DNA of 64,000 nt from Symbiodinium natans. Its lineage: Eukaryota; Sar; Dinophyceae; Suessiales; Symbiodiniaceae. The position numbers and the translations under genes were made by a program. Position 1 is the first letter of the stretch. Each line of letters opens with the position of its first letter. The notes under the pieces are model-generated. The model was not told where the DNA came from. It did not search any database and was given only the letters and a program-made list of their open reading frames with translations. The stretch is from NCBI GenBank assembly GCA_905221605.1, contig CAJNDS010002075.1, forward strand, positions 208,332-272,331, written 5' to 3'. This document shows, one piece after another, positions 1-12,342 of this stretch.

Positions 1-121
1 GGGTTTTACAGTGTATGACAAAATATTGTGAGTAAACTGCTTGTGCCAGTTCTCGCTCGGTGTCTGTTCCACTCCCCCTACACCCTAAGTCCTATCCGAA
101 ACCCTAAACCCTTAACCCAAA

Positions 122-246
122 TCTAATATAGGGGCCTTAATAATTAGAATAGGGTATGGGCGGATATGATAGTATATATATATAATATTTTTATATAGGC
201 ACCAGAAGGAAAGACTATTAGTAATTATTCCGACCCCTATATTAGA
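122..246. mobile_element. MITE-like element, AATATAGGGG family
   Basis: 125 bp with TIR TCTAATATAGGGG at both ends, followed inward by CTTAATAATTA and TAATTATTCCGA. Relatives are at 35,752-35,848 and 58,314-58,568, and amplified half-copies at 4,970-5,320. Confidence 0.7.
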
Positions 247-1089
247 CACTCTTGATTGCAGCCGTGAGGGCACTGCGTGACAGTTGCTCTTGGTTGGAGG
301 CTCCGCGTCCGGGCGCAGGTCCTTGCTTAGCAACTTCGTATCGCAGGCTAGAGAAGCCTAAACCCTAACCCTAAACCCTGAACCACCCTAAATCCTAAAC
401 CACCCAAAACCATATAAACCCTAAACCACCCCAAAACTAAAACCCTAAACCCTAAACCCTCAACCCTAAACCCTAAACCCTGAACCTAAACCCGAACCAT
501 TTGCCGGCTTGCGGTTTGGGCTGAGGTCTGAGCCCATTTCCGGCTGTTTAGGCCATGAAGCTACCCTGAGAGGTGAAGACACAGATGACATCAGGGATAT
601 TTCGTGGTGTAAACCCTAAACCCTAGCCCCGAAACCCTACAAACCCTAGCCCCGACCCCCTTTCCGCATTTTTCCGACAGAGGCAGACAGGGGAACCTGT
701 GTTTCGTGACTACCCGAAACCCTTGAACCAAGAACAAAAGGGGAGGGTAGGGTTTAGGGTGCAGGGTGTAGGGTGTAGGGAATAGGGTTCAGGGTTCAGG
801 CTTAACGGTTTAGGGTTTAGGGTGTAGGGTTTAGGGTTTCTGACGCCTAGCAAGGATGAAAGTTGTGCCCCAAACCCTAGAAAGGGAAAGCCCCGTCACA
901 GTCATATGCTAGTCATACTATGGTACTTATTACAGTAACCATAAGGAGCACATAACTGGGCTATAAGTACAGTTATACTTGGTTCTTAGGTACCATGAAC
1001 CTCCAAGTAAGGTTCATTGTTCCGGGGGTCCCTCAAATCAATAACACCCCATACTTCTCCGAGGTGGAAGAACCCTAAACCCTAAAAGT

Positions 1090-1144
1090 TGAGCCCCTGC
1101 TGCGCAAGTCCTGCTCGGACTTCTCCACCACCTCCACGTTATTC
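1090..1144 (-). CDS. Candidate exon, left region
   Basis: NNVEVVEKSEQDLRSRGS after AAAG. Charged helix. Part of an unresolved minus-strand gene. Confidence 0.42.
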
Positions 1145-1699
1145 CTTTGCAGACTCGTCGCGAGCAAGCAATACCCTAGATTAGGGTTTAGGGTTTAGGG
1201 TTTAGGGTTTCGGGTTTCGGGTTTAGGGTTTACGGTTTAGGGTTTATAAGTTTAGGGTATAGGGTTTAGGGTTTAGGGTTTAGGAAACCCCAAACCCTAA
1301 ACCCTGAACTCTCAACCCTAAACACTAAATAAACCCCATACTCTAAACCCTAAACCCAATCAACGAGCACGGAGAAGACCTACGTCCGACAACCCTGAAC
1401 AATTCTGCAGTAGGGCTTCTCAAGAAACGACAGCCCATGTATGTCTATATATATATATATGTTTCCTATTTATGATTTATGTGTGTGTATGTACATATCC
1501 CTAAACCCTAAACCCTAACACCGAAAGCCTAAACCCTAAACCCTAATGTATAATATAATATAAATACAAATATAAATATAAACACATAAATAAATAAATA
1601 TGAACAAATATATATATATATGTATATATATATATACTTATTGATTTTTTCTGAACTTGATTGATTTATATACAGATATAAAGACAGGGCTGAGAAGTT

Positions 1700-1795
1700 C
1701 TTCATGCCCTAATGGCGCTTCGTCCGTGGCCTTCTAGCCAACCTCGAGCCGGGCTTGCTGTGCTTTCTACTGCAGCATTCTTCCTCCTGAGGTCC
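1700..1795 (-). CDS. Candidate exon, left region
   Basis: LRRKNAAVESTASPARGWLE, then GHGRSAIRA, after CTCAG. The frame stops at 1,695 or splices earlier. Confidence 0.38.
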
Positions 1796-1894
1796 AAGTT
1801 AGGGTTTAGGGTTTAGGGTTTAGGGTTTAGGGTTTAGGGTTTAGGGTTTAGGGTTTAGGGTTTGGGGTTTGGGGTTTGGGGTTTGGGGTTTGTG

Positions 1895-1976
1895 GTTTTG
1901 GCGACTGCAGCCACTCGCGCACGCCGTGCTGCAATTCGGCTGTGCGGCGACGAGTCTCCAGCTTGTACCCCGGAGC
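1895..1976 (-). CDS. Candidate exon, left region
   Basis: APGYKLETRRRTAELQHGVR, then EWLQS. Basic/acidic helix. Confidence 0.45.
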
Positions 1977-2275
1977 CCCTTAAAGCCTAGAAAGCTCTAA
2001 GCAACCCATGCAGGGTTTAGGGTTTAGGGTTTATATAGGGTTTAGGGAACACTAAACAACACCCAAAAAAGTATTCCCAAACTCCCAAAACTCTCAAGCG
2101 GCCGAAATAAACCTTAAACCCTAAGCCCTAAACCCTAAACCCTAAACCCATCCACAAACCCTGAAAACTCCCAAAGAATCCCACGTCCGAGGAGCTGCTT
2201 GAGCCCATTAAAAAGTGGCCGCGCCCGCTCGAGGGCCGGCAAGGCGCAGTAGATCCAGAGCCTTAGGGGGGGGGG

Positions 2276-2535
2276 GGGTTTAGGGTTCAGGGTTTAGGGT
2301 TTAGGGTTTAGGGTTTAGGGTTTAGGGCTTTAGGGCTTTAGGGCTTTAGGGCTTTAGGGCTTTAGGGCTTTAGGGTTTAGGGTTTAGGGCTTTAGGGCTT
2401 TAGGGCTTTAGGGCTTTAGGGCTTAGGGTTTAGGGTTTAGGGCTTTAGGGCTTTAGGGCTTTAGGGCTTTAGGGCTTTAGGGCTTCAGGGCTTTAGGGCT
2501 TTAGGGGTTTGTGGTTTGGGGTTTAGGGTTTAGGG
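2276..2535 (+). repeat. Array with octamer variant GGGCTTTA
   Basis: About 18 GGGCTTTA octamers in three runs alternate with TTTAGGG heptamers. Confidence 0.92.
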
Positions 2536-2982
2536 CAATTACACAGAACCTTCCGGGTCTTCTTGGGCATAGGGGTTTAGGGGTTGAGGGGTTTGGGTAG
2601 TTTTGGGGTTTTGGGGGTTTGGGGTTAGAGTTTAGGGTTGCAATTAGGGGTTCAAGGGGTGAAGGTGTTAAAGGCCTTACCTTTGGTTTAGGGTTTAAGG
2701 GTTTTGGGGTTCGATATAACCCAACTGTAGTTTCCAAAACCTCCCCGCCACTCTGCTCGGATAGAAGCACCGGCATGAATGCGTGGCATGAATGCGTTGG
2801 TTCATGATTCTGCCCTGTCCCGTGGGTTTAGGGTTTAGGGTTTAGGGTTTAGGGTTTAGGGTTTAGGATTTAGGGTTTAGGGTTTAGGGTTTAGGGTTTA
2901 GGGTTTAGGGTTTAGGGTGGCGTGACATGTCAAAGGTAGGGCGCTATACACGGGAATGAGTACAAGGTCATGTACTAGACCC

Positions 2983-3072
2983 AGGAGCAACCTAGGAATA
3001 AACCCTAAACCCTTAACCCTTTTGGGATTATAAGGGAACCCCAACAAGGGCCTACTCCGGGTCCTAGACTAC
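2983..3072. mobile_element. Introner-like element, CTAGACCC end
   Basis: Ends CTAGACCCAGGAGCAACCTA and GGGCCTACTCCGGGTCCTAG, with three CCCTAAA-like units inside. Related copies at 43,890-44,015, 44,385-44,480 and 51,640-51,780 show that the element family continues outside the big gene. Confidence 0.55.
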
Positions 3073-3128
3073 AAGGTCATGTACAACTGTGTGGGTTCAT
3101 GGGGACCCAGGCAGGCAAGAATGCGGCT

Positions 3129-3321
3129 TCAGGGTTTAGGGTTTGGGTTTAGGGTTTAGGGTTTAGGGTTTAGGGTTTAGGGTTTAGGGTTTAGGGTTTA
3201 GGGTTTAGGGTTTAGGGTTTAGGGTTTAGTTTTAGGGTTTAGGGTTTAGGGTTTAGGGTTTAGGGTTTAGGGTTTAGGGTTTAGGGTTTAGGGTTTAGGG
3301 TTTAGGGTTTAGGGTTTAGGG
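3129..3321 (+). repeat. Telomeric array TTTAGGG, about 190 bp
   Basis: One of the longest pure arrays, with single losses at 3,144 and 3,230. Unique sequence flanks both ends, so this is interstitial. Confidence 0.95.
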
Positions 3322-4969
3322 CAGTGTCTTTGGGCGTGGTCGCCAGAAAAACTGAGGTTGTAATACCCCTCGGGGTCTAGACTCAAAAAGGTTCTATCAG
3401 GGGCCACCTGGCCTGAAACACACTCCCCTAACACGGCCTAACATCGCTCAAGTCATGAATTCCGAGCAAGCACAGGCAGGGCTCTCGAGACTCACGTACT
3501 ACCCTAAACCCTAAACCCTAAACCCCAAACCCTAAACCTTTCAAGTAACACTGAAATGCCATATAAATGGGCTGGGGGGGAGAGTTTTGGAGCCCGAAGC
3601 TGCAGGCTTTGTGCTTAAGAGTTTGTGCTGTATGTTCGCTTTAAGAAGTTTAGATTAGAGCTTAGGGGTGTAGGGTATAGGGTTTGGGGCTTAGGGTGTA
3701 GGGTCTTGCGTATGTACACACCAAAGACGTATACAGCCCAAGCCCGACAAACTCCACACTGCAGGATGTGCGCAAAAACCGCTGATACTCTCTAGTAAGA
3801 GCTGAGTCTTGCACATTGCAGCAGCGCCCTCATTGTCCTGTGGGCGGGCTGAGGGTTTAGGGTTTTGGGGTGTAGCTTCATTAGGATTGAGGGTTTTGTG
3901 GCCCAACTTAGCCCTAAACCCTAAACCCTAAACCCTAAAACCCTAAACCCTAAGCCCTAAACCCTAAGTCCTGCAAGCAGCCGGGGCCACCAATGCTCCC
4001 ACACCACAACGCCACCCGGCTCCTAGAGACTCCTACACCCACCCCTAAACCCCAAAAGCATAAAGGCTCTTAGGGGAGTTGACGCTGCAAATCCCTAGGG
4101 TTTAGGGTTTAGGGTTTAGGGTTTAGGGTTTAGGGTTTAGGGTTTAGGGTTTAGGGTTTAGGGTTTAGGGTTTAGGGTAGTTACATGGCCCCACTTAGTA
4201 TGGGCCCTTACAAGGGTACCTGTTACATGCCTCTTTTTTTTACCCTAGACAAATTCCGGGCCCATACCTCAGAACCCTTTCAAGGATCTACGGAACCATG
4301 TTAAGAGCCCATGAAACTAGTCTTAGATAAAGCCCTAAACCTAAATCCCTATGCCCTTCATTGAGGAATGGTAGGGTTTCGGGTTCTCAAGTCCGCAGCA
4401 TCCTGAGTTCCAGGGGGGGGTAAACCCTAAACCCTAAACCCTAAACCCTAAACCCTAAACCCTAAAACCCTAAACCATTCCAGGGGGGGGGGGGGGTATC
4501 TGAGCACAGCTCAAAGGGGCTAAAGGAGAGACCTTCTGATGGACACCAGGTGTGTGTAGAGGCTACTTTGGGGGGCCACCGAAGTGAGGTACGTAAGAAG
4601 TATCTTGGGGATAAGTTTCTTACTCTCTCTACAAATATATATATATATATATATATGTATACATCTATATCTATATATACATATACATATATATCCAAGT
4701 CGGGTTCGGGCTTTTGAAGATTAGGACTTGATCAGGCTCCCAATCCTGGCACCCCTTTCAGGTACTCGAAATGCAAGGCCAGCGCGCTCTACAAGACAGG
4801 TAATATGGTGGCTTACGAAAATTGGGGACCCTGAACTAGTAGGATTCGCTTCTAATAGAAGGACCCCCTCAATTTCAAAGAAAAACCCATATAGGGGTCG
4901 GAATAACTGGTATTCCCTTGTTGTGGCACCTAAACAACTATACTCGAATCACCCCCCAAAACCCTGTTG

Positions 4970-5320
4970 AAACTATTAAGGCCCCTATGATTCTACAAGA
5001 ATCCCCAAAGCTCTATTCGAAATATGAAGGCCCCAAGTATACTATGACAACCCCCAAAACTTCAAATTATTCAGGCCCCTATTATACTATAGAACACCCC
5101 CCCCCCCAAAAAAAAAAAAAAAAAAAAACTGTTCTGATTAAGGCCCTATTATACTATAGTAACCCCCCAACCCTATTAACATTATTAAGGCCCCTATTAT
5201 ACTATAATTACCCCCCCCCCCCCCCCAAAAGAAAAAAACTATTCTTAAGGCCCCTATATAATAACCCCCCCAAAACCCTATTCTAATTATTAAGGCCCCT
5301 ATATTACGGTCCTTCTTCTT
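4970..5320. repeat. Degenerate tandem repeat from one end of a MITE
   Basis: About six units of 50-60 bp built on AAGGCCCCTATTATACTAT, a C-run and AAACCCTATTCTAATTATT. The unit matches one terminus of the AATATAGGGG family. Confidence 0.65.
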
Positions 5321-5886
5321 CTGCGCCTGCTGCGACGTGAAGTAGCCGCTCCTTGCACACCCTACGTCCTACTAGGGTTGAGGGTTTAACCCTTAACACT
5401 AAACCCTAAACCCTCGACCCTAGACCCTAAACCCTAAAGTTTAGGGTTCGGAAGGAAAAAACGGTGCTGGAGGCCACGGTGGATCCAGGACTACTCTTTG
5501 CTTAATGAGGCCAAAAATACATAAAATACTTAAATCCCTGTATTATACCCTTATAAGGAAGAATATGTTTTTTTTTGTGGGGAATCTCAAGTAATTGGTA
5601 GAGGACGTTGGAGGCTACCAGACGAGCTGGATGTCGTCTCTGTCGCTCTTGGAGGCTTAGGGTTTGCGGTTTAGGATTTATGGTTTTTAGGGTTTAGGGT
5701 TTAGGGTTTCGGGTTTAGGGTTTTTTTGGGGGGGCTTCCGAACATGAGGGGTGCCCTTTTTGGGGTCTCTTGGGACATGGATTAAAGCATTTGTTTGTTG
5801 TGTTGGTTGGGGGGGGGGAGGTCATATGATGTTAGGGATCCTCTCCCCCCAAAACAAAAAAAATATATATATATACATATATATAC

Positions 5887-5919
<33 letters not shown>

Positions 5920-5969
5920 ATAACAACTACAAATCATAATAAAAACAAGAAGAAGAAGATTCATTATTG

Positions 5970-5970
<1 letters not shown>

Positions 5971-6042
<72 letters not shown>
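5971..6042. repeat. (ATC)n microsatellite
   Basis: About 24 uninterrupted ATC units; it follows an AT microsatellite at 5,860-5,920. It reads as polyMet on minus, which is not a gene. Confidence 0.9.
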
Positions 6043-6454
6043 ACACAGGGCGGCGTAGCCCCAAAATTACCGTCAGTAACTCTAAACCCTAAACCAGAAT
6101 CCCTAAACCCCAAACCCGAAACCCTGAACCCTGAACCCTAAACCCGAATCCGGGCCCTTCAGGCGTACTTCGAGATGCATCCAACGCCAAACACAAACCT
6201 CTCTCAACCCGGAAGGGCTCGCAGCTGAAGCCCGAAAACCTGCACCCGGTGAACCCTATGCCAACAGTACCCTAAACCCTAAACCCGAAACCCTAAACGA
6301 TAAACCCTAAACCCTAAACGATAAACCTAAACCCTAAACCGTGGACCCTAAACTCTAAACCCTGTTGAAGCATGCCTGGCCCGAAACGCCGGGGAAAACT
6401 CGTCGGGGGAGATCCTCAGGTTACACTCGCGGGGTAGAGGGGGGAGGGGAGGAT

Positions 6455-6620
6455 TAGGGTTCAGGGTTCAGGGTTCAGGGTTCAGGGTTCAGGGTTCAGG
6501 GTTCAGGGTTTAGGGTTTAGGGTTTGGGGTTTAGGGTTTAGGGTTTAGGGTTTAGGGTTTAGGGTTTAGGGTTTAGGGTTTAGGGTTTAGGGTTTAGGGT
6601 TTAGGGTTTAGGGTTTAGGG
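6455..6620 (+). repeat. Telomeric array with TTCAGGG block
   Basis: Eight TTCAGGG units (6,457-6,508) change abruptly to TTTAGGG, showing homogenisation of a variant block. Confidence 0.92.
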
Positions 6621-6828
6621 TCTCTCTGGACTCAAGCCCTAAATGGGTTTAGGGTTGCGTGCTTTAGGGCTTCGGGGGCCTTGGGGAGGGTGGAGAACTC
6701 GGCTTCAGGCCTCTTTGGAGTTCGTCCCTAAACCCTAAACCCTAAACCCTAAACCCTAAACCCTAAACCCTAAACCGGTGTGGCGGTTCTTGTACCACTC
6801 CGAAGAAAGCGTCGAAGGTTGATCGAAC

Positions 6829-6975
6829 CTGTCTCCCGCGGCTGCTGTCTGGACCGCCCATGCCGCATAGCTCGCCTCCTCCTTGGGCCACCATGCCCAT
6901 CAAGTCCTGGTCCTTGCGGGAATCGTCTCGTGCAGCTTGGCCGTGATGCGCTTCTGGACCATGGCGACCGTCACG
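6829..6975 (-). CDS. Candidate exon, Gly-rich
   Basis: 147 nt open: RHGPEAHHGQAARDDSRKDQ, then DLMGMVAQGGGELCGMGGPD. Canonical CAG-GT donor at 6,828. Confidence 0.42.
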
Positions 6976-8837
6976 TCACGTTGGCTCCTCGGAGACTGAG
7001 TAGTTCTTAAGTATGGCCTCCAGTAGGGTCCTTTTCAGGGTTTAGGGTTTAGGGTTTAGGGTTAGGGTGCCTACGCATTGTGCCTACTTACTATGACTCC
7101 GGATCCTGAAAATCCAGCCCTGAAGCCTAGACAACGAAAACACAGCCCCAAAACCATAGAATAAACCCCAAGACCCTCAAACCACGGAAGCCCCTAAACC
7201 CTAAACCCTAAACCCTAAACCCTAAACCCTAAACCCTAAAACCTGAACCCTAAACACAAAAAAACGTACAGCTGAACGATCTCTGAGGAAAGACGGGTTC
7301 AGGGTTTAGGGTTTACTTGGAGGTTCATGCTAGTGATTAACCAACTATAACGGTACTTAGAACTGTACTCATAACCATATCAGGGCACTTAGGGGGCTTA
7401 TAAGTGGGTTCTAAGTACCCCTAAACCCTAAACCCTAAACCCTAAACCCTAAACACTAAACCCTAAACCCTAAACCGTATCCCCTGAACCCTAAGCCCTA
7501 TGAGCCCTAAACCCCCCGCATCCCAAGCCCGGCGGCTCGTGGATGAACAAGGGAAGATCGGGTCTAGGGTTTAGGGTTTAGGGTTTGGGGTTTAGGGTTT
7601 AGGGTTTAGGGTTTAGGGTTTAGGGTTTAGAACCCTAAACCCAACACTCCAGAGCTGAAATGCTCCCGAAAGCCGAACATCCGAAAGAACCGAAGCCCTG
7701 AAGCCTAACCCTGACACCCCTGAGTTACCCAAAGACGGGAGTTTAGGGTTTAGGGTTTAGGGTTTAGGGTTTAAGGTTTAGGGTTTAGGGTTTAGAGTTT
7801 AGGGTTTAGGGCTAGGGTTCAGGACCCTCAGCCCCCAACCCCAAAACCCTATTATAATGCTGAAGCCTAAGCCAAAAACGACGTCCTAAACCCTAAGCCC
7901 TAAGCCCTAAACCCTAAACCCTAAACCGTCTCAAGTTGCAAGCCGGGACCAGACTCAGTGCAAAAACCTACTGAAACCCCATCGGCCCTTAAAACCGAAA
8001 ACCCTGCACCCTGCTAATTGTAAAAGCCACTAAACCCTAAACCCTAAACCCTAAACCCTTAACCCTAAACCCTAAACCCCACAGTTGGAACCACCAAGGG
8101 TCTTGGGAATGTTCTCGTTGGATAAGCGCCGGCCCTCAAAGCCTTGCGGGGTTAGGAGTTTAGGAGTTTAGGGGTTTGGTTTAGGGTTTAGGATTTGGAG
8201 TTTAGGGTTTAGGGTTTCGGAATTTAGGGTTTAGGGTTTAGGGTTTAGGGATTTAGGGATTCTAGGGCTTTAGGGTATAGGGCTTTCTGGTTTCGGTCAG
8301 GGATTTAGGTTGAGAGGCTGTGGGAGGCCCTAGACCCGGCCGTGACATGATTGGTTTAGGTCCAGGCCTTCTCAAAATAGGTTTTAGGGTTTTGGAGTAT
8401 ATGGCCCGAAATACTACAACTCCAAACCTTACAAACTGATTACAGGAAACCCCTTATTTCCAGGAGCCTAAAGGTGTGTTAGGTGGCGACCAGCTGAGAC
8501 ACTGTTGAGGACTCTTGTTTCCGAGTTCGAGGCGACGGCGTTATTGGTGAGGCTTCAGCGTTGCAGGGTTTGGCTTTGGGGGTTAGGCTATTAGTTTAGG
8601 TTATAAATCCTAAACCCTAAACCCTAAATCCTAAACCCCAAACCCTAAACCCTAAACCCTAAGCCTTAGGGGTTTTGGGTTCAGAGACCAGAGCTTAGAA
8701 CCTGCTTCATCAGCCGTTTCTAAGCACATCTGGGCTGGAGGGGCAGTCTCAAATGCCCTGCACATGTGCCTGTGAGGGTTTAGGGTTTAGGGTTTAGGGT
8801 TTAGGGTTTAGGGTTTAGGGTTTAGGGCTTCGGGTTG

Positions 8838-8950
8838 CTGGCTGAGCCGCAATGCGCCATGCAAGACAACGTGTTCAATGTCCCTAGCGCCGCTTGTGGA
8901 CCCCAAGCATCCTTTCATAGAGCAGACTTGGGAGACCTTCTCCGTCACTT
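8838..8950 (-). CDS. Candidate exon
   Basis: VTEKVSQVCSMKGCLGSTSG, then ARDIEHVVLHGALRL; 110 nt open between arrays. Confidence 0.42.
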
Positions 8951-9029
8951 TCGGGTTTAGGGTTTAGGGTTTAGGTGTTGCTGTACCCTCAATGGAGGCA
9001 CTTAGAAACCTACTTAGACCCCAGAAGCT

Positions 9030-9226
9030 TCAAGTTTTCATGGGTTCCCGTACTACCCCCTTCTATGCTAGCCCCCTAAGTTCCCCCCATAATTAAGGCT
9101 ATTTAGGGACAATTTAGCCTCATTCAGGCTATTTAAGGGAGGAACCTGCGCGGGAGGGGGGGGGGGGGGGGGGTAGCCCTAAACCCTAAAGTAGAAAAAG
9201 AGGGTAGTAGGGGAAACCATGAAGCT
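9030..9226. mobile_element. MITE-like element, CATGGGTTTCCC family, copy A
   Basis: Ends TTCATGGGTTCCCGTACTAC and GTAGTAGGGGAAACCATGAA. Contains a G16 run and two telomeric units. Copy B is at 36,756-36,929. Confidence 0.68.
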
Positions 9227-10953
9227 TCACTGCTCTTAGCCACCTTTCCTACAGAACCCATGCCCCAACAGACTGAGGGGTCCAAGGTCACAGACAGGAG
9301 TCCCTCAACCCCCCTAACCCTAAACCCTAAACCCTAACCCTAAACCCTGACCCTAAACCCTAAACCCTAAACCCCAAACCCTAAATTCTGAACCCTAAAC
9401 CCTAAACCCTAAACCCTGAACCCTAAACCCCGCGCAAACTGACCGTGGAGAATACCCAACACCCGGTCCGAGAGGCGTAGCTTTCGTCCTTCCTCAGTGG
9501 CAATCGTGACCTGCGCGAAGAACACCATCCGTTTGGGATTCTTGTGTTGTGGGGTTCAGAGGTTTGGGTTTAGGGTTTAGAGGAATTAGAGGAATCAGGA
9601 TTCAGGGTTTGTACGATCGTGTTAGCGCTGAGGCGTTTATGGTTATACACCTGATGGCTGGGTGTCTCTTCATGTTGACCAACATCGAGAGAAGATCGGC
9701 GCGAGCATGCCCGATGAGCGACGACTTCTCAGCAAGGCTCCCCTCCCACGCAAGCACACGAGATGAAGTCAACGTGTAGGTTCATGAGTACATAGGGATA
9801 ACCTATAGTAGAACCTGAATACGGGCATGCAAAGTTTATATATATAAACTCTATCACGCACCTCACGTGTTCGCTAAACGAGAAACCCTAGACCCTAAAC
9901 CCTACGCAAGCTTTGAATATAGTGCTTACTTCTACAATAACTAAAAGTACAATTTTCCTACTCAATAGGGCAACCCACAAAGTGTTACGTTTTTCTTGGC
10001 TACGCAAGAGACGAGGCCAGGCGTTGTTCAGGGCTCCGGGGTTATGTATCGGTTCCCTCGCCCGCAGGAGACAAAAGTGTGGAGAACTCCTTCGCTGTTC
10101 TGTGAGATTCAGGATTCATTTTTAGGAAACAACAAAAACAGAGCAAACATGTGATCTGTGCCACCGGGGTGGGGGGGGGGGGGGTGTTCTTAGACCCACA
10201 TAGTCCTAAACCCTATAACCCTCCAGGAGCACAGTGAACCCCAACCCCCCCGAAAAAAAAACGTAAGGCCCTAAACCCTAAAACCTAAACCCCTAAACCC
10301 CTAAAGCCCGCCAGATCTCGGATTGAGGGAAATACTGGTTTGTAGTTGGGATAGTAATAAAAATTTGAAATTTTATTCTTATTGAGTTGAAGTACCCTTA
10401 AAAATGTAAAATGTTATCCCACTATGACAAAGAATAGGGCTCCGGGTGGCTTGTGGAATTTGAGGTTCAGGGTTTAGGGATTAGGGCTTGGGGTGTAGGG
10501 ATTAGGGTTCAGGGTGTGGGGTTTAGGGTTTAGGGTTTGGGGTTTAGGGTTTAGGGTTTAGGGGTTCAGCGGGCGGGGTTCAGGGTTTAGGCGTTTCGGG
10601 TCCGAGTTTTACCTGGGGTATTGGATTTGCGAGAGTTTGGCTCTTTAGGCCACCACCCGTCCTACCCTAAACCCTAACCCTCCTCCCTGTTCATCCTGGT
10701 AGCCGAGGAGCCATATGCCATTAAGGCTTAAACCCTAAACCCTAAACCCATATGCTATTAAGGATACCCTTTTTGTGCTAGCTACTTGTATCAGGGAACC
10801 CATAGGAGCAAAGGGGTACCACACTGCTACCAAGTTATAGAATGCTTCGGTGGTCCCCAAGCCCTAAACCCCAAGCCCTAAACCCTAAACCCTAAACCCC
10901 AAACCCGAAACCCTAAACCCCACACCCTAAACCCCAAACCCTAATCCCTAAAC

Positions 10954-11030
10954 CTTCTTCCGGGTGGCAGGAATGCTCTTCGTGGCGTTCCATGTGGGGC
11001 TTATCCGGCCACTCCGCGGACTGTCCGTTC
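10954..11030 (-). CDS. Candidate exon whose donor is a telomeric unit
   Basis: NGQSAEWPDKPHMERHEEHS, then CHPEE. The exon is followed directly by GTTTAGGG, so the telomeric unit would supply the GT donor. Confidence 0.42.
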
Positions 11031-12136
11031 CTGAGCTTTAGGGGTTTAGGGTTTAGGGTTTAGGGTTTAAGGCTAGGGTTTAGGGTTTGGGGTTTGGGGT
11101 TTAGGGTTAAGGGTTTAGGTTTCAGAGTTTAGGGTTTTAGGGGCTTACGGGTTTAGGTGTAGGGTTTACAGGTCTGGGGGTTTAGGCTTGAGGGGTTAAG
11201 GGGTTTGGGGGTGAAGGGTTTTCTGGTTTAGGGGGATTAGGGGTTTGGGGTTTAGGGGTTTAGGGTTTAGGGGCTTAGGGGCTTAGGGGCTAGGGGTTCA
11301 GACCCGAGACATCCCTACCCACTGCACCTTTGGGCCAGAAGAGCATAGAACGACTGTAGACTTCCTGAATGTAAAGCTCTGTTCTCTATTTAGGGTTTAG
11401 GATTTATGCAAAACTTGAAAGCGAAAGCGCATGGCCCTCCCCCAAATCTGGAGAAATTGGAACCCACCCCAAGGCACCAGAACCCTAAACTACGTAAACC
11501 TCAAACTCTAAACCCTAAACCCTTAACTCTAAAACCAAACCCCGAAACACTTATGGGGTTCTACCTTGGACCCTTAAGGTTATACCCTTGGGTTTTGGGG
11601 TCCCTTTTTCAGGGTCCTTAAGGGGATATAAGGGCCAAATTAAGAGTATATTCAGGGAACATTTAGCGGGTACAACCTGAGGGTACGAGTCTTCATCCAT
11701 TGAAACACAAACACCCAAACCCTAAATCTCGAACCCCATGGCTCGGCCCCCCAGAGCCCGAAACACCTAAACTCTACTTAGTCTTAGACCCTAACTTCGT
11801 TGGTATTAGGGTTTAGGGTTTAGGGTTTAGGGTTTGCGGTTTGGGGTTTAGGGTTTGGGGTTTGCATCAATGTAAGCCCTGAACCCAAGAAGCTGCACGT
11901 GCGGTTTGGGGTTTAGGGCTCAGGGGTCAGGGTTGGGACGTTCTCGGACATAGCATTTGTCCTCAATAGGGCTAAGAGCTTGGGGTTTAGGGTTTAGGGT
12001 TTAGGGTTTAGGGTTTAGGGTTTAGGGTTTAGGGAGCGAAGAAAGGTCACGTGGTGCTGGTCCTGTGCGGCTAGCTATTGCGGGGCAAAAGCCGAACCAC
12101 TAACCCTATACCCACCCTTTCAGGGAGGGAAAGATT

Positions 12137-12342
12137 TGGGTTTAGGGTTTAGGGTTTAGGGTTTAGGGTTTAGGGTTTAGGGTTTAGGGTTTAGGGTTTA
12201 GGGTTTAGGGTTTAGGGTTTAGGGTTTAGGGTTTAGGGTTTAGGGTTTAGGGTTTAGGGTTTAGGGTTTAGGTTTAAGGGTTTAGGGTTTAGGGTTTAAG
12301 GTTTAGGGTTTAGGGTTTAGGGTTTAGGGTTTAGGGTTTAGG
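12137..12342 (+). repeat. Telomeric array TTTAGGG, about 205 bp
   Basis: Longest array in the window, with TTTAAGG variants at 12,272-12,300. Confidence 0.95.

Noticed and set aside
2268-2510. Short regular repeats as a CRISPR array
   Set aside because: Telomeric and octamer units without spacers; eukaryotic context.
5782-6042. Frame with 24 methionines
   Set aside because: (ATC)n microsatellite read on minus.
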